Origin: Jacaranda mimosifolia
Taxonomy: Eukaryota; Streptophyta; Magnoliopsida; Lamiales; Bignoniaceae
Direction of reading: 5' to 3'
Assembly (NCBI GenBank): GCA_018894105.1
Contig: CM032128.1
Coordinates: 16,597,001 to 16,661,000, forward strand
DNA: 64,000 bases
The position numbers were made by a program, and so were the translations under genes. A model generated the notes under the pieces. That model had not been told where the DNA came from. It was given only the letters and a program-made list of their open reading frames with translations, and ran no database searches. The first letter of the stretch is position 1, and the number at the start of each line of letters is the position of its first letter. Below are positions 1 through 11,139 of this stretch, in pieces.

Positions 1-274
1 AACAATTATATGAGAAAAGAAATCCTCACTCTTAGTGATTCTACTCTCATAACATTTACAAGATAGAAATTAAGAGGCATGCAAGCCCCAATTTAATACA
101 ACATTTTTCAACTACTTGAGACAAATAAAGTCAATATTAAATGCTCACGTTTATCCCCATTCATTAATCATCCATTCAACAGTTAAATGAACAATAAATA
201 AGAATCGACATCAATTCAACAAATTAAATGTTTATCTCATAAACAATTAATTAATTAGCAAAAATAAACATAAC
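1..274 (-). mobile_element. Ty1/copia 5' leader fragment, outermost host layer
   Basis: This stretch matches the untranslated leader of the other copia copies: 27881-28170 and 48259-48545 on the same strand, and 38560-38780 in reverse. The shared blocks include a run around 'gaggcatgcaagcccc' and the AT-rich tract after it. It ends at 'cataac', where the gypsy element G begins; intact copies continue 'cataacaattatg'. It is non-coding. It is therefore the oldest layer visible, and its other half should lie beyond the right edge of the window. Confidence 0.6.
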
Positions 275-1139
275 TGATATGGGATAGTCCAACAGGCCCA
301 ATCTAGTAACACTCGACCAGATAAGAGATATGACATGGGACAACCCAATTAGCTATTGGGCCTAGCTCATTAATGATCAACCAAATAATGGACTAGACCC
401 AACCTCATTTGGGCTACTTTACTAGCACGAGTATTGACACCTTGCCTGGTCGACTAGAATGTGATCGATCAGCTTGAGATTAATTATTCAACCCTCAACC
501 AGGGGGACATTTAAATCCAATAGACTTCTATCGCCTTAACCAAAGCATGTGCAAATGACTTGCAAACGTGGATACTTCTTGACCCTAGGAGGTCGATCAG
601 AGTAGTTTAGAATAGCTTCGTGCTACTGGATATAGTTGCATTGAATGTGGTGCGACCACCTCTCTGCAGCATTAAATGCTCTAACAGGTGGTGTGTCTCC
701 GCATTAATGGTGTGTGCCACTTCTTGTAGAGCCAGAGTAGTGCATGCCTCCATTGTACCATTGTGTCTTATAAAGCTAGAAGAAGTGCCACCTGGTAAAG
801 TAATGCTCCTCTGGTAAGGACAAAGGCCCTTTCTGTATAAGAAAGGACATTATTGACATATCAACCTTTCCAGAAAGGCTATAAATACTCCATTGCCACC
901 CTTCAACAAGGTATGCTCATTATCACTTAAATCCCTTACTCTATTACTCTTTTATGTAGTCAATTAAGTACTAACTTAAGCGTCAGAGTATCATAGCTGA
1001 GGGCATCTCTGCTAACCTAACATGTGCTATTAATTGTAGGACTCAACCTGATTATATCCTTATAATTCTTTTCAACCTCTCTTTTGGTCAATTGCATTAG
1101 ACTAAAGCCCAGAATACTATCAAATAGATATTACCATCA
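275..1139 (+). mobile_element. 5' LTR of element G (approximate limits)
   Basis: The LTR runs from 'tgatatggga' just after the interrupted copia leader to '...accatca', six bases before the primer site. It contains a TATA box at 880-887. Both ends are inferred from TG/CA and context, because the partner LTR is not in the window. Length about 865 bp. Confidence 0.55.
880..887 (+). promoter_or_regulatory. TATA box of element G LTR
   Basis: 'tataaata' lies about 260 bases before the end of the LTR, in the position expected for the retrotransposon promoter. Transcription would start some 30 bases downstream. No activity can be inferred, because the element is dead. Confidence 0.5.
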
Positions 1140-1144
1140 TTATT

Positions 1145-1160
1145 TGGCGTCGTCTGTGGG
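1145..1160 (+). other. Primer-binding site of element G
   Basis: 'tggcgtcgtctgtggg' follows the LTR end. Plant Tat/Athila-type gypsy elements commonly show TGGCGCCGT..GTGGG here; this copy has one C-to-T change. The site fixes the LTR/internal border and the element's orientation. Confidence 0.65.
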
Positions 1161-1183
1161 TTCTAAAGTCCATAACTGCAAAA

Positions 1184-2690
1184 ATGGTAAACACAAGGTG
1201 GGCCTTTTCAAAGAGAAAGGAGAACAGAAGGTCCCCAACCCCTTCTTCTCAACCCCAGTAAGAACAAGACATGGCGGGACCCAGTTCCTAGCCAGAACAA
1301 ATGGTAACTTTGACTATACCTTAGCTTATGCAGTTGATCACCAAACAGATATCAGCCCAAATTTCAGCTCAACTATCAGCTACTCTCAACAAGCATAACA
1401 ACTAGCCTAGACCAGCAGCCTAGTGCTATCCCTCAAGCTTCATAGCATGAGAAGAGGCCCCCAAGGGAGGGCAAGAGCAAATAAGAGATATAATACTTAC
1501 TTGTATAAATAAGGATAGCCCAGGTCAGTTCCCACGAGAAGAAACCCGACCAAACCCCAAGAAAGAAATAGTTGATTCCTTAGATCACTTCTCTTAACCC
1601 ATTCGATCCCAACAGCACGATTGGGTCGAGCAATAAAGACCTAAAATAAAAAGAAATCTATCCCAAGCTGATCGAGAAGAATGGGAAGAAGTGTTACATC
1701 AAGTGCAACAGCTGAATAGACACTTCGAAGAGATTTCCAGGAGGAACATAGAAAGGAATCTTCACTATGATAGCACACCTAGACTTCACCGCGAGCGAGA
1801 GTCACAATTTGTCTAGGAGATAATCGACGAACACACACCCATCAACGCTAAGGTCCCAACCGATTTACCCAGATATGATAGTTCATCCAACCTTAACGTG
1901 CACTTACTCCAGTTCGACCACATGATACAGCTCTATGGACATAATCAGTACACCCACATAAAAATACTGGTCACTACATTTTAGGGTATTACACTCGACT
2001 TGTTTTGTCAAGCTGGAGCCAACATCAATTTACTCATATGATTAGCTTTGCGATAAGTTCCTCCATCAATTCACCAGCTGAATGAAAACAAAGCTCACCC
2101 ATACTTATTTGCATACAGTTAAGCAAAATGGGGAAAGGTCTCTTTGAGATTTTTTTCACCAAGTTTAACACGGAGGTGTTGAAGATTGACAATCCCTAAA
2201 TAGAATTTTTGATTGATATGTTATCCCTAGGTCTTTGACATAAGGAGTGTGCCAATGTATTAGTTAGAGAGAGACCGAGCACAATGGAAGAGCTACTCGA
2301 CCTTGCTGAGAGGTACATAACCTAGGAGGACATGAATAAACTGAAATATGGCAACCTAAATAATGATAAGAAGAAGGCCAATGAGAAAGATGACAGAAAG
2401 CACAATGATGGTCATCGATCTCCCATCAAAAGGTTTCACAACTACACCCTACTAAACACTACCGGGAAAGAGGTATTGTTTTCCATTTAACATGATAACC
2501 TCCTCAAAAAGCCCAGGACATTGACTAAAACTAAAGCCATGAAAAGATGGGAAAAATATTGTCACTTCCACAAACAAAAAGGGCATGACATAGAAGATTA
2601 CTTCAATCTACATGATGAGATCAAAATGCTTATTTGACAAGGGCATCTGAAGAAATTTGTTGATGAAAAAGCCAAACCAACCAAACTCTC
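1184..2690 (+). pseudogene. gag pseudogene of element G
   Basis: A start codon at 1184 opens MVNTRW, like many Tat gag proteins, but stops come within about 25 codons. Pieces in several frames still resemble gag. Around 1840-2330 there is a capsid-like region ending in a stretch like 'STMEELLDLAERYI'. Around 2540-2680 there is a 'KYCHFHKQKGHDIEDYFNL' segment matching the family's 'CxFHxxxGHxTEDC' block, with the last cysteine changed to tyrosine. The gene cannot make a full protein. The assignment rests on motif order and on the protease that follows. Confidence 0.65.
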
Positions 2691-2951
2691 TATAGGGAAA
2701 GGTCGGTTAGCCTAAGGAAAGAGGATAAGGGAAAGAAGCTAGCTAATGATCCATGCACATCCCTCTGGGGCATGATTGACACCATCATCGGAGGCCTAGC
2801 GGAAGGAGACTCCAAGTCAGCCAGAAGATAGAACCAAAGGAGGTTGGAATCCACTAAATCGTTATCCATTGAAATAGTATTCCAACTCTTCACTAGCATA
2901 GAACCCATTTTTTTTTCTGACTTTAACCTCTCTCATATCGAGAACTAAGGT

Positions 2952-3416
2952 GTGGACAATAAGTTGGATTGCCCCCTTGTTATATCAGTTGAGATCGCTA
3001 ACTCTGAGATTAGAAAAATTCTACTTGACAATGGCAACTCTGTGAACATAATTTTCTTGTTGGTATTAAAGAGGATAAATATGGGAAAGCTAAAGTTTAA
3101 GCCAATGCGCATCCCTCTGGTCAAATTTGGAGGATCCAAGATCATTCCTGAGGGATCCATAAACCTGTCTACCCCATTCAGTGAAGCACTCCGACGAAGG
3201 ATGCTCATGGTCAACTATCTGGTAGTTGATGCACTATTTGCCTATGATGTTATAATTGGACAACCAGTATTGAACGATTTCTGGGATATTGTCTCTACCT
3301 ACCATATGAAGGTCAAGTTCCCAACAGTCACTGGCACTGGTGAACTGCTTTCTAATATGATGGAAGCTTGGCGATGCTACACTATCTCAGTCGAGGCAAG
3401 TGAGCAGAATACTTGA
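2952..3416 (+). CDS. Aspartic protease domain of element G (open fragment)
   Basis: An open frame of about 154 codons with the Tat-type retropepsin signature. 'ILLDNGNSVNIIF' contains the catalytic aspartate, followed by 'GSINL', then 'AYDVIIGQP' and 'STYHMKVKFPT', which are conserved C-terminal blocks of these proteases. In a live element it would cut the Gag-Pol polyprotein. It was part of a longer polyprotein, so the first codon of the open frame is not a true start. Gag upstream and reverse transcriptase downstream are both broken, so this is an open remnant and not a working gene. Confidence 0.7.
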   Translation: MDNKLDCPLVISVEIANSEIRKILLDNGNSVNIIFLLVLKRINMGKLKFKPMRIPLVKFGGSKIIPEGSINLSTPFSEALRRRMLMVNYLVVDALFAYDVIIGQPVLNDFWDIVSTYHMKVKFPTVTGTGELLSNMMEAWRCYTISVEASEQNT

Positions 3417-3604
3417 CCAAATTTGAAACTACTAGGGGATGTCCCATTAACAGAACTCAAAGAGGGACAACAGAGCAAAAAGATGAAGTTGGAAGAGATT
3501 AGGGTCGAAATGGTTGGGAGTTCAAGACTATAGAGCTTAAGCTTGGGAGTTCCGACAAGACCACAAGGATTGGGACAGATCTGGAAACCAGCATAAAGGG
3601 TTTA

Positions 3605-3951
3605 ATGGTCGATTTCCTCATAAAGAACATTGATGTTTTTGCTTGGAAAGCTACTGATCTCCAGGGAATTGACCCGAGCATCATCGTCCAACACCTGAAT
3701 ATAGACCCCTCATTCAAGCCAATCAAGCAGAAAACTAGGACCTTCAATATTGAAAGATGCCAGATCATCGAGGAAGAGGTCAACAAGTTCTTAAAGGCAG
3801 GCTATACATTGTAGAACTTCAATGTCCTAGTTAGCTTTGTAATGTAGCTCTTGTCCCCAAGAATGAGGGAAAATAGAGAACAAGTAATAACTTTACTAAT
3901 TTGAGTAAAACTTGTCCTAAAAACTCTTACCCGCTGCCTTGCATAGATTTA
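3605..3951 (+). pseudogene. Reverse transcriptase N-terminal part of element G
   Basis: An open stretch (3605-3814) reads 'IDVFAWKATDLQGIDPSII' and '...IIEEEVNKFLKAGY', the region just before the palm domain in Tat-type gypsy polymerases. After a stop at 3812, frameshifted pieces equivalent to the 'VPKxxGKWRxCVDF' and 'SYPLPxID' blocks follow to 3951, where solo LTR F interrupts. The gene resumes at 18174. Confidence 0.7.
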
Positions 3952-4584
3952 TGTTGGAATAGTGCCCCACAGTTAATAAGATTGGCATGTAAACTATTTC
4001 ACGAGTGATACAATCTTGATTGAATGATATTTTTTATAAATGACCATCTCCATCTTTTACTTATGTTGCTTTACTGGCATTTGGTTGAAGCCCTTAGATC
4101 ACCCAAGATTATGGGACTTGGTCACGCACTAGGTGGGGATCATGGAATATGTCTTACACGATCGTGATATTAAATATCCTAAGTCATAGAATCTTATGAA
4201 AAAGGGCATCTAAGATTGGGATAGACTTTCACTAATGATGCACAATCCAAGGGTTGGATGTTACTTCATTCCATGAGAAAACTATATAAGATATGGGTGC
4301 ATGTTAGAAAACAAGGCACTGGAGACCCGCTCAGAGAATCTACTAGGTAGTTGTAGTGGCAAGTTCTCTAGCATACGCTAGTGCATATAATTAATCCTTT
4401 GACCTAAGGATCCATTGTAACCTTATGTTTAGGACCTCATACTTTGACTCATCCTTGGTCACCTGGTGGGCCGTTCGGGTTGTGATTGGGTATGAGCTAT
4501 TTAGATATAGAGGTTTATGAGATCCAAGATAGGATCCGGCTCCTTGTCTTTGTGAAGGGCGAGTACATCTCCTATGTGTTCTAT

Positions 4585-7549
4585 TGTAGCGCCCCCACTT
4601 GGGATAGCACCTAAGTTGAAGCGCCACTAAGTCCAGACTTAAATCTCATATATAATGCAAACAATAAGCCTATTAGAATTTTTTTTTTCAAAATCGTTAA
4701 AGATAGCATCAAGCTTCAACCTAAAAAAATCTTAACAAAAGTATGAATTACATGCCATGAAAATCCCATCGTTTCATACCTACTTCAATAATAAGTTCAA
4801 ATATGGCATATCACATCTCCAAATTTCAACTTAACATAAAAGTGATTCGTACATTATTCTAAACACATATACTATGACAAAACACATGTACATCCTACTA
4901 AGCCTGAAATACGAGATCATTACCAGAACTTGTTTGAGAAAGTCAGTCATATGGGGAGGTAAGTCTAAAGACTTAGTAAGGGATAAACTTATGAATAACA
5001 GTAGAGATCTATCGAGGACAATTCAACTCAATAGATCATCAATTAAACAGTTAGAACATAACACATTCGAATCAGACAATGACAATAGCAAAACAGGGAA
5101 CTCTCTTGCCTTATTGCTCCAAGAACATATTTCAGACAGTCAGGATATAGTCAAATAATACAAACCTAAAGCATATACATTTCAACAGGATATAACATGC
5201 ATGCATATTTTATTCACCTTATACCAGACAGTCAAATAGATTCACCAAAGCATAACAACTTGGTACATGGCAGATGCCCGTATGGCGCACTGCTGATGCT
5301 CAGGGGAAAATCCTTAGCACACTGTTGATACATAGGGGGAAATCCCTAACATACTGTGGATACTTAAGTGGGTCGCTTAGCGTATTGTTGACACCCATGC
5401 GGACCACATAGCGGGCCCCACATAACCAAACATTTCGCTTAGATTGGCCTAAGGCCCAACAATTCTCTGTGCAGATAACAAATTATGCAAGTGCCTATAG
5501 ACTGCATAGCGCACCGCAGTTTCAGATAAACAAACTTGTTGATGAGGCAGCTATAATAGTACAGAAATGTCAACAGTGTAGAACAATAGCAGTAAATAAT
5601 TCAAATAAGCCAACATGGCCAATTAAAGCTGTAATGGGTAACAAAATATGTCGGCAAGGCAAAAGATAACAGAACAACAGAACAAAACAGATAACAGATA
5701 GGAGTTTTGGACGCCACAACAAAAAGAATTCAAAATCGATAACAAACAATAACCTACACAGGGGTATATAGATCAGATAACATATATCAATCGAGAACTC
5801 AATAATTCTCATATTTCAACAAAACATATTACAAATCAGAAATAGGAACCCCCATAGGGGTCATTCCACAAGAACAGATAAATGTAATCGAGGCTAGAAT
5901 GGCACCCCCTCATAGGGTCAATCCACAATAACATATAAGTATAAGAAGTGCCAAGTTGGCAGACCCTCACCTTTGTAGTTCTCAGATATAGCAACCATAG
6001 TCAGCAATCCTACTGGTCTGTAGGACCCACTTCGTTGTCACCTAAACAAAGGGGTATTTACCATTACAATCCTCCTTTGATTCTTAATACGCATAGTTAA
6101 ACTATTGACAGTCCCCAAAACCTCTAATTAACTAACTAATACATAAATTAGGATCCGATCAAATCTATCAGTAGAAGGTATGCTAATTAAGATGATTACT
6201 ACAGAAATAATTACAAAATTATTTCGATCCTAATAATAGAATAAAATCTAGTCCTTAAATCATAATTCCCAATACATCATCTCAATTATCATTGACAACC
6301 CATTTAACAATATAAATCTCAATATCCATGTTTAAGTCCCAATTTATTCAATCCTCAAGTGGTTTACATACTTAATGTACTTAATTGATCCAATTGTATA
6401 TAATATGTCAATCCGGGTCCACTAACTATAATAAGTCCAAGCATGGGATTTATATATATATATGTATGTATGCCAAGCCATATGTCCTTCCAAAATTGAT
6501 ATAATACAATACTATTAATAATCATGATATAATACAATAATAAACAAGATACAATATACATATACATATATAATCCAAAAGCATTTCACTTCCAACACAA
6601 GAGCGATATGGGATATCAAAAATCAAAAAACAAATACACGAGTGCAATCATTGCATCAAGGAAATAAAACTGTCTTACTGTCGTCTACCGCAGCTGGCAG
6701 CTGCTGTCCACCATCTGCTGTCGTCAAAAAACTCAATGCTACTACCTAGAGATGCCTCTCGTTGTGAGCTTTCCAATGCTCAGCTTGGTTTTCTATTTAT
6801 CTATTGGAAAAGGTCTCAAACATCACCTCGAAGACTCAAAGCAACCTTACTCGCTTTGAAGTTTCGATTGATTTTTGCCTTCGTTGCCACGTAGATTGGT
6901 CATGCAGTTGCATCACCTTATTCCTTTAGGTGCAAGCTTTCAGTAAAGCTCCCAGAAGCTCGGTTGGCCATCGCTACACCGGCGTTTATCATGCCCATCG
7001 AAAGTGGGTTTTTCGAGCTTTCCATTTTGGTGGTTCGCTGCCCAGAACGCCGAGTGCAAGTGTCGGATAGTTGCTGGTGAACTGGGGAAGAGGATAAACA
7101 GAGGGGTTTGTGGAATGGTTCGCCTAAGAAGAAAATATCCGGTGGGGGAATGTGGGTTGGCCGCGGGAAAGAAAGAGCGAAAATGGGAGGAGGGGGGAAG
7201 AAATGAGAATTGCCTATTTAAAGGGTAATTTTTCAAAAACATCAATTGGGACCCAAAACTTTTGCTGAAACTTAATTGGGTCCTTAGTTTTAAAAGAAAG
7301 AAATTAAGTCCACAGTTTTCAAAAGCTTATATGCAAACCCTTTGATTTTCAAATATGGTGAAATTAAGTTTAGATAAATTTCGAATTGACCCCAAACTTT
7401 TAAAATTTCTAAAAATTGAAGTTTTCTTGTTAACAAGTTGACCAACAAAATTTAATAAAATAATAAATTAGCAATTATAACATAAGATTCATGAAATTTA
7501 AATATTAAAAATTAAATTCTATAAATTATGAAAATTTCGGGGTGTTACA
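4585..7549 (-). mobile_element. 3' LTR of element D
   Basis: Length 2965 bp, starting 'tgtagcgccc' and ending 'ggtgttaca' on the plus strand. It aligns end to end with 13591-16561. It contains a run of short tandem repeats at 5275-5420. Small open frames in it (for example 6940-7245) overlap on both strands and are not genes. Confidence 0.88.
5275..5420 (-). repeat. Imperfect tandem repeats inside D 3' LTR
   Basis: Four diverged units of about 33-37 bp share a core like 'gcacactgttgatac' followed by 'aggggaaaatcc'. The right LTR has the equivalent array at 14305-14440, so the array is an ancestral part of the LTR. Confidence 0.6.
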
Positions 7550-7569
7550 AGCCCATCCATTTAAAAAGA

Positions 7570-8960
7570 ATCTGGTCCCTAGATTGTCACATGACTATTG
7601 GAAGAGTTTGGGATATTGTTAGCGCATAAGATCCTCTTGCTCCCAAGTTGCTTTCTCCATATTATGGTTGCGCCACAACACTTTTGCTTGGGGAATGCTC
7701 TGATTCCTAAGCTCCTAAACTTTCGATCCAAGATACAAACTGGTTGCTCTTCGTACATTAGAACACCTTTTAGTTGCATGAGCTCAGGTGATATGATGTG
7801 GGAAGACATCTAGTATTTTCGGAGTTGGAACACATGAAAGACATCATGTATCCTTGTTAGGTCTTAGGGCAGTACAAGACGATAAGCTATTAGTCCAACT
7901 TTTTCACTTATTTCATAAGCTCCAACATACCTCGGGGATACCTTGAGAACACTCGATCACCAACTTCAAACTCCAAATCCTTCTTCCACTTATCTGCATA
8001 ACTTTTCTGTCGATCTTGAGCAACCTTCATTTTGCTGCTTAATAATTTGTACCTTCTCAACTGTCTCTTGAATCAGTTCAGGCTTCACAGTTTCCAAAGA
8101 CACGTTAACAGTACCTTTGTACTCTGCTAGATCCCAATACAACGGGGACTAACACTTTCGTCTATATAGTGCTTTGTACAGGGCCATTTGTATAATAGAC
8201 TGATAGCTATTATTGTAGGCAAACTCAACCAGAGATAGATGTCGGGTCCAACCTCCATCGAAATCTAAGATACAAGCTCACAACGTGTCTTCCAAAATCT
8301 GAATGACCCTTTCTGATTATCCGTCAGTCTGAGATGCGTAGCTGAGCTAAATTGTAATCTTGTTCCCATATGTCTCTGTAAACTTTTCCAAAGTCTCAAC
8401 ATAAACTTTAGGTCCCAATCGAATACGATACTGATTGGAATCCCGTGTAACCTAACAATATCGTTGATGTATAATTTTGCCAGTTTCTCAACCTTGTAGT
8501 CCGTTCTAACTGGTAGAAAATATGCAGACTTTGTCATATGATCCACTACTACCCAGATACTGTCATAACCTCATCTTGCCTTCGATAGACCAGTCACAAA
8601 GTCCATGGTCACTTGTTCCCATTTCTAGTTAAGGATAGGAAGTGGTTGTAACGACCCTAACGTTCATTGGTGTTCTGCTTTCATTAACTGACAGGTCAAA
8701 CATTTTTGTTTATCCGCTACTTCTTTCTTCATTCCATTCCACCAGAATTATTTCTTCAAATCCTGATACATTTTTGTTCTTCTCGAATGTACTACATATC
8801 TCGCTCTGTGTGCCTCTTCTAATAATCTCCCCTTCAGTTCTACAGGCACGCAAATTCTCTTATGAAATAGCAATGTGCCTTGACCGTTAATACTCTATTC
8901 GAATCTTTCAGAACCTCCAACCAATTCTCTTTGTTTCAACATCTATTTATCTCTGGCTTG
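7570..8960 (-). pseudogene. Integrase with C-terminal chromodomain, element D
   Basis: The segment 8265-8546 carries the integrase core: 'MDHMTKSAYFLPVRT' with the first catalytic aspartate, then 'RLHGIPISIVFDWDLKF', where the family has SDRD (here FDWD, keeping the second aspartate). Frameshifts follow. The last part (7570-7809) has 'YEEQPVCILD' and, in a shifted frame, 'LWRNHNMEKATWE', the aromatic, acidic block of plant chromovirus chromodomains. In live relatives this domain guides insertion to heterochromatin. This copy is broken. Confidence 0.78.
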
Positions 8961-9660
8961 GGCTTGTCAAATTTCATAATGTAGTTTAAGCTGTACTTTT
9001 ACTCTCGCAACCTAAGCTCGCTGCTTAACCTTAGTATAGCACTCATGCTCAATCCCTTTAACACTCTTGCCCCTTGCAAGTGGGCCATTCCCACCTTTCG
9101 GCTTAGGGCATTGGCTACCATATTCAATTTTCCTAGATAGGAGGTAATAGAGAAGTTATAATCCTCTATAAACTCTACCCATCTATGCCGTCTCACATTC
9201 ATATCTTTTTGCGAATATAGATACTTGAGGCTTTTGTGATCTGTATATACCTCAAATATAGCTCCGTATAAGTAATGCCTCTATTTGGACAATGCAAAAA
9301 TAATCGCTACTAGCTCCAAATCATGAGTTGGATAGTTCTTCTCATGAGGCTTTAACTTCCTAGATGCACAAGCGATGACATGCCCTCTCTACATCAACAC
9401 GCATCCTATAGCCTTTTATATGAAGCGTCTGTATACACCACAAAGTTATTTAATTCGTCCGGAAGGGCTAAAACTAGAGCTACAGTTAGGTATTTATTCA
9501 ACTCTTGGAAGTTCCTCTCACCTCGTTCCAGTCAAACGACTGGTCTTTCTAGGTTAACTTGGTCAACGGACCAGCTATCTTGGAGAAATTCTGATCAAAT
9601 CTTCGACAGTAACCGGCTTATCCCAGAAAGCTCCGAACTTCATTGAAGGTTCCACGCCTC
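8961..9660 (-). pseudogene. RNase H domain of element D
   Basis: The open piece 8999-9202 reads 'RRHRWVEFIEDYNFSITSY' then 'NMVANALSRK', the conserved end of gypsy RNase H (family: 'NVVADALSRK'). Upstream pieces toward 9650 are in broken frames. The role in a live element is degrading the RNA strand during reverse transcription. Confidence 0.7.
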
Positions 9661-10520
9661 TTCCGATTGACAATCACTTCCACTTTAGAGGGTCTACTTC
9701 TAGCATGCCTCGACTGATTACGTAACCCAGAAAGGTTACTTTCTCAATCCAAAACTTGCACTTACTGAACTTAGCATACATCTGATGCTCTTTCAGAGTT
9801 TTTAGAACTATGTGTAAGTACTTTTTGTGTTCCTCCTTGGATTTAGAGAATACCAGGATGTCATCGACAAAGATGACCACAAACTGGTCAAGTACAACTT
9901 GAAAATCTAGTGCATCAAGTCCATGAATGCCGCTGGGGCATTGGTTAGACCAAACGGCATTATTACAAACTCAAAGTAACCATATCGAGAATTGAAAGTT
10001 GTTTAAGAGATGTCTTCTTCTTTGATCTTCATTTGATAATACCTCTATCTTAAGTCCAGCTTGGAGAAGATCCTTGACCCCTACAATAGGTTAAATAACT
10101 CCTCTACATATGGAAGAGGGTATTTATTTTTGATAGTGACCTCGTTCAATTCTCAATAGTCGATGCACATTCTTAAAAACCTATCCTTCTTCTTGACTTA
10201 TTTTTTATAATAACCTTGTCCAATTCTCGATAATCGATGTACATTCTTAAATACCCATCTTTCTTCTTGACGAATGGCATTGGGGCTCCCCAAGGGGATA
10301 TGCTAGGTCTAATGAACTTCTTTTCTTGCAATTCCTGCAGTTGGCTTTTCAACTCCTTAAGCTTAGCAGGGGCCATTCAATACGGAGTCTTGGAGAATGG
10401 TGTAGCCTTCGGTAAAGTGTGAGTGACAAACTTCATCTCTTTTTTGGGGCGTAGTGAGTTTAATTCTTTAGGAAATACCTCTGGGTATTCTGCTACTACT
10501 TCTACTTTCTCGATCCTGAC
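9661..10520 (-). pseudogene. Reverse transcriptase of element D
   Basis: Two open pieces show the domain. The first (10173-10376) holds '[19 protein letters not shown]' and 'YIDYREL', polymerase blocks 1-2. The second (9674-9880) starts 'MVIFVDDILVFSK', the catalytic FVDD, and goes on to 'TFLGYVIS'. Between them the frame is broken. A duplication of about 74 bp repeats the 'LRMxIDYxEL' coding segment (see 10130-10272), so the palm domain is rearranged as well as mutated. Confidence 0.82.
10130..10272 (-). repeat. About 74-bp tandem duplication in D reverse transcriptase
   Basis: 'tcgatgcacattcttaa' at 10160 and 'tcgatgtacattcttaa' at 10234 mark two diverged copies in tandem. Both encode the 'LRMxIDYxEL..V.IKNK' polymerase block. 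A working polymerase has one copy, so this is a local duplication of an old date. Confidence 0.65.
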
Positions 10521-10529
10521 TGTGTCCCG

Positions 10530-11130
10530 TGATTTGTTTATGAGGTATGCAAAAAATCCTTGCCCACTTTCATTCAAGATCTGTTTAGCTTCTAATGTTG
10601 ATATGATTGGTATTGGAGAAGCGTTAACTACTGAAAAGTGGGAAGATATTGAGATCCTTTCCCCGAGTGTAATGTACTGGTTGTAGCAATTCACCTATGC
10701 CTGATGATGGTATAACCAATCCACCCTAAGCATTATGTCATACCATTGGATAGGCATTAATATTAGATTAGTTGGATATACTCGGCCCTCGATCATAATC
10801 AAGCAATCTCGATACATGGTATCTGTGACTAACCCTACTCCTAAGGCTGTGCACTTCAACTTGGTAGGCCATGGTTTCGAGTTGCACATTTAATTTTTAA
10901 GAAAAATCAACAGATATAAATGAATGGGAAGTACCGGGATCATATAATACTTTACCAAGATTTTTGGAGATAGTAATCATACCTTCAACCACCTCATTGG
11001 GGTTCGATGCATCCTCTCCGGTTAGGGCATAAGCATGAGACTGAACTTTTTGTTTTCCTCTTCTTGTAGGTGCTGGGCCTTTCGCTCCTGGATAATCCTT
11101 CAGAAAGTATTGGCTGCTTCCACAAAGCAA
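10530..11130 (-). pseudogene. Aspartic protease region of element D
   Basis: 'GKVLYDPGTSHSFIS' near 10900-10950 is the retropepsin active site; the usual DxGxxHSF reads DPGTSHSF. Downstream 'YPTNLILMPIQWYDIMLRVDWL' (10700-10830) matches the hydrophobic block 'L..LxxxxFDVILGMDWL' of chromovirus proteases. The region is spread over frames and has stops. Confidence 0.72.
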
Positions 11131-11139
11131 GTATTTACT

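Noticed and set aside
1084..1398. 104-codon frame as an intact gag
   Set aside because: It starts at a TTG inside the LTR and is out of frame with the likely gag start at 1184.
6940..7245. Open frames in both strands that look protein-like
   Set aside because: They lie inside D's 3' LTR; the equivalent frames in the other LTR differ and overlap in both directions.
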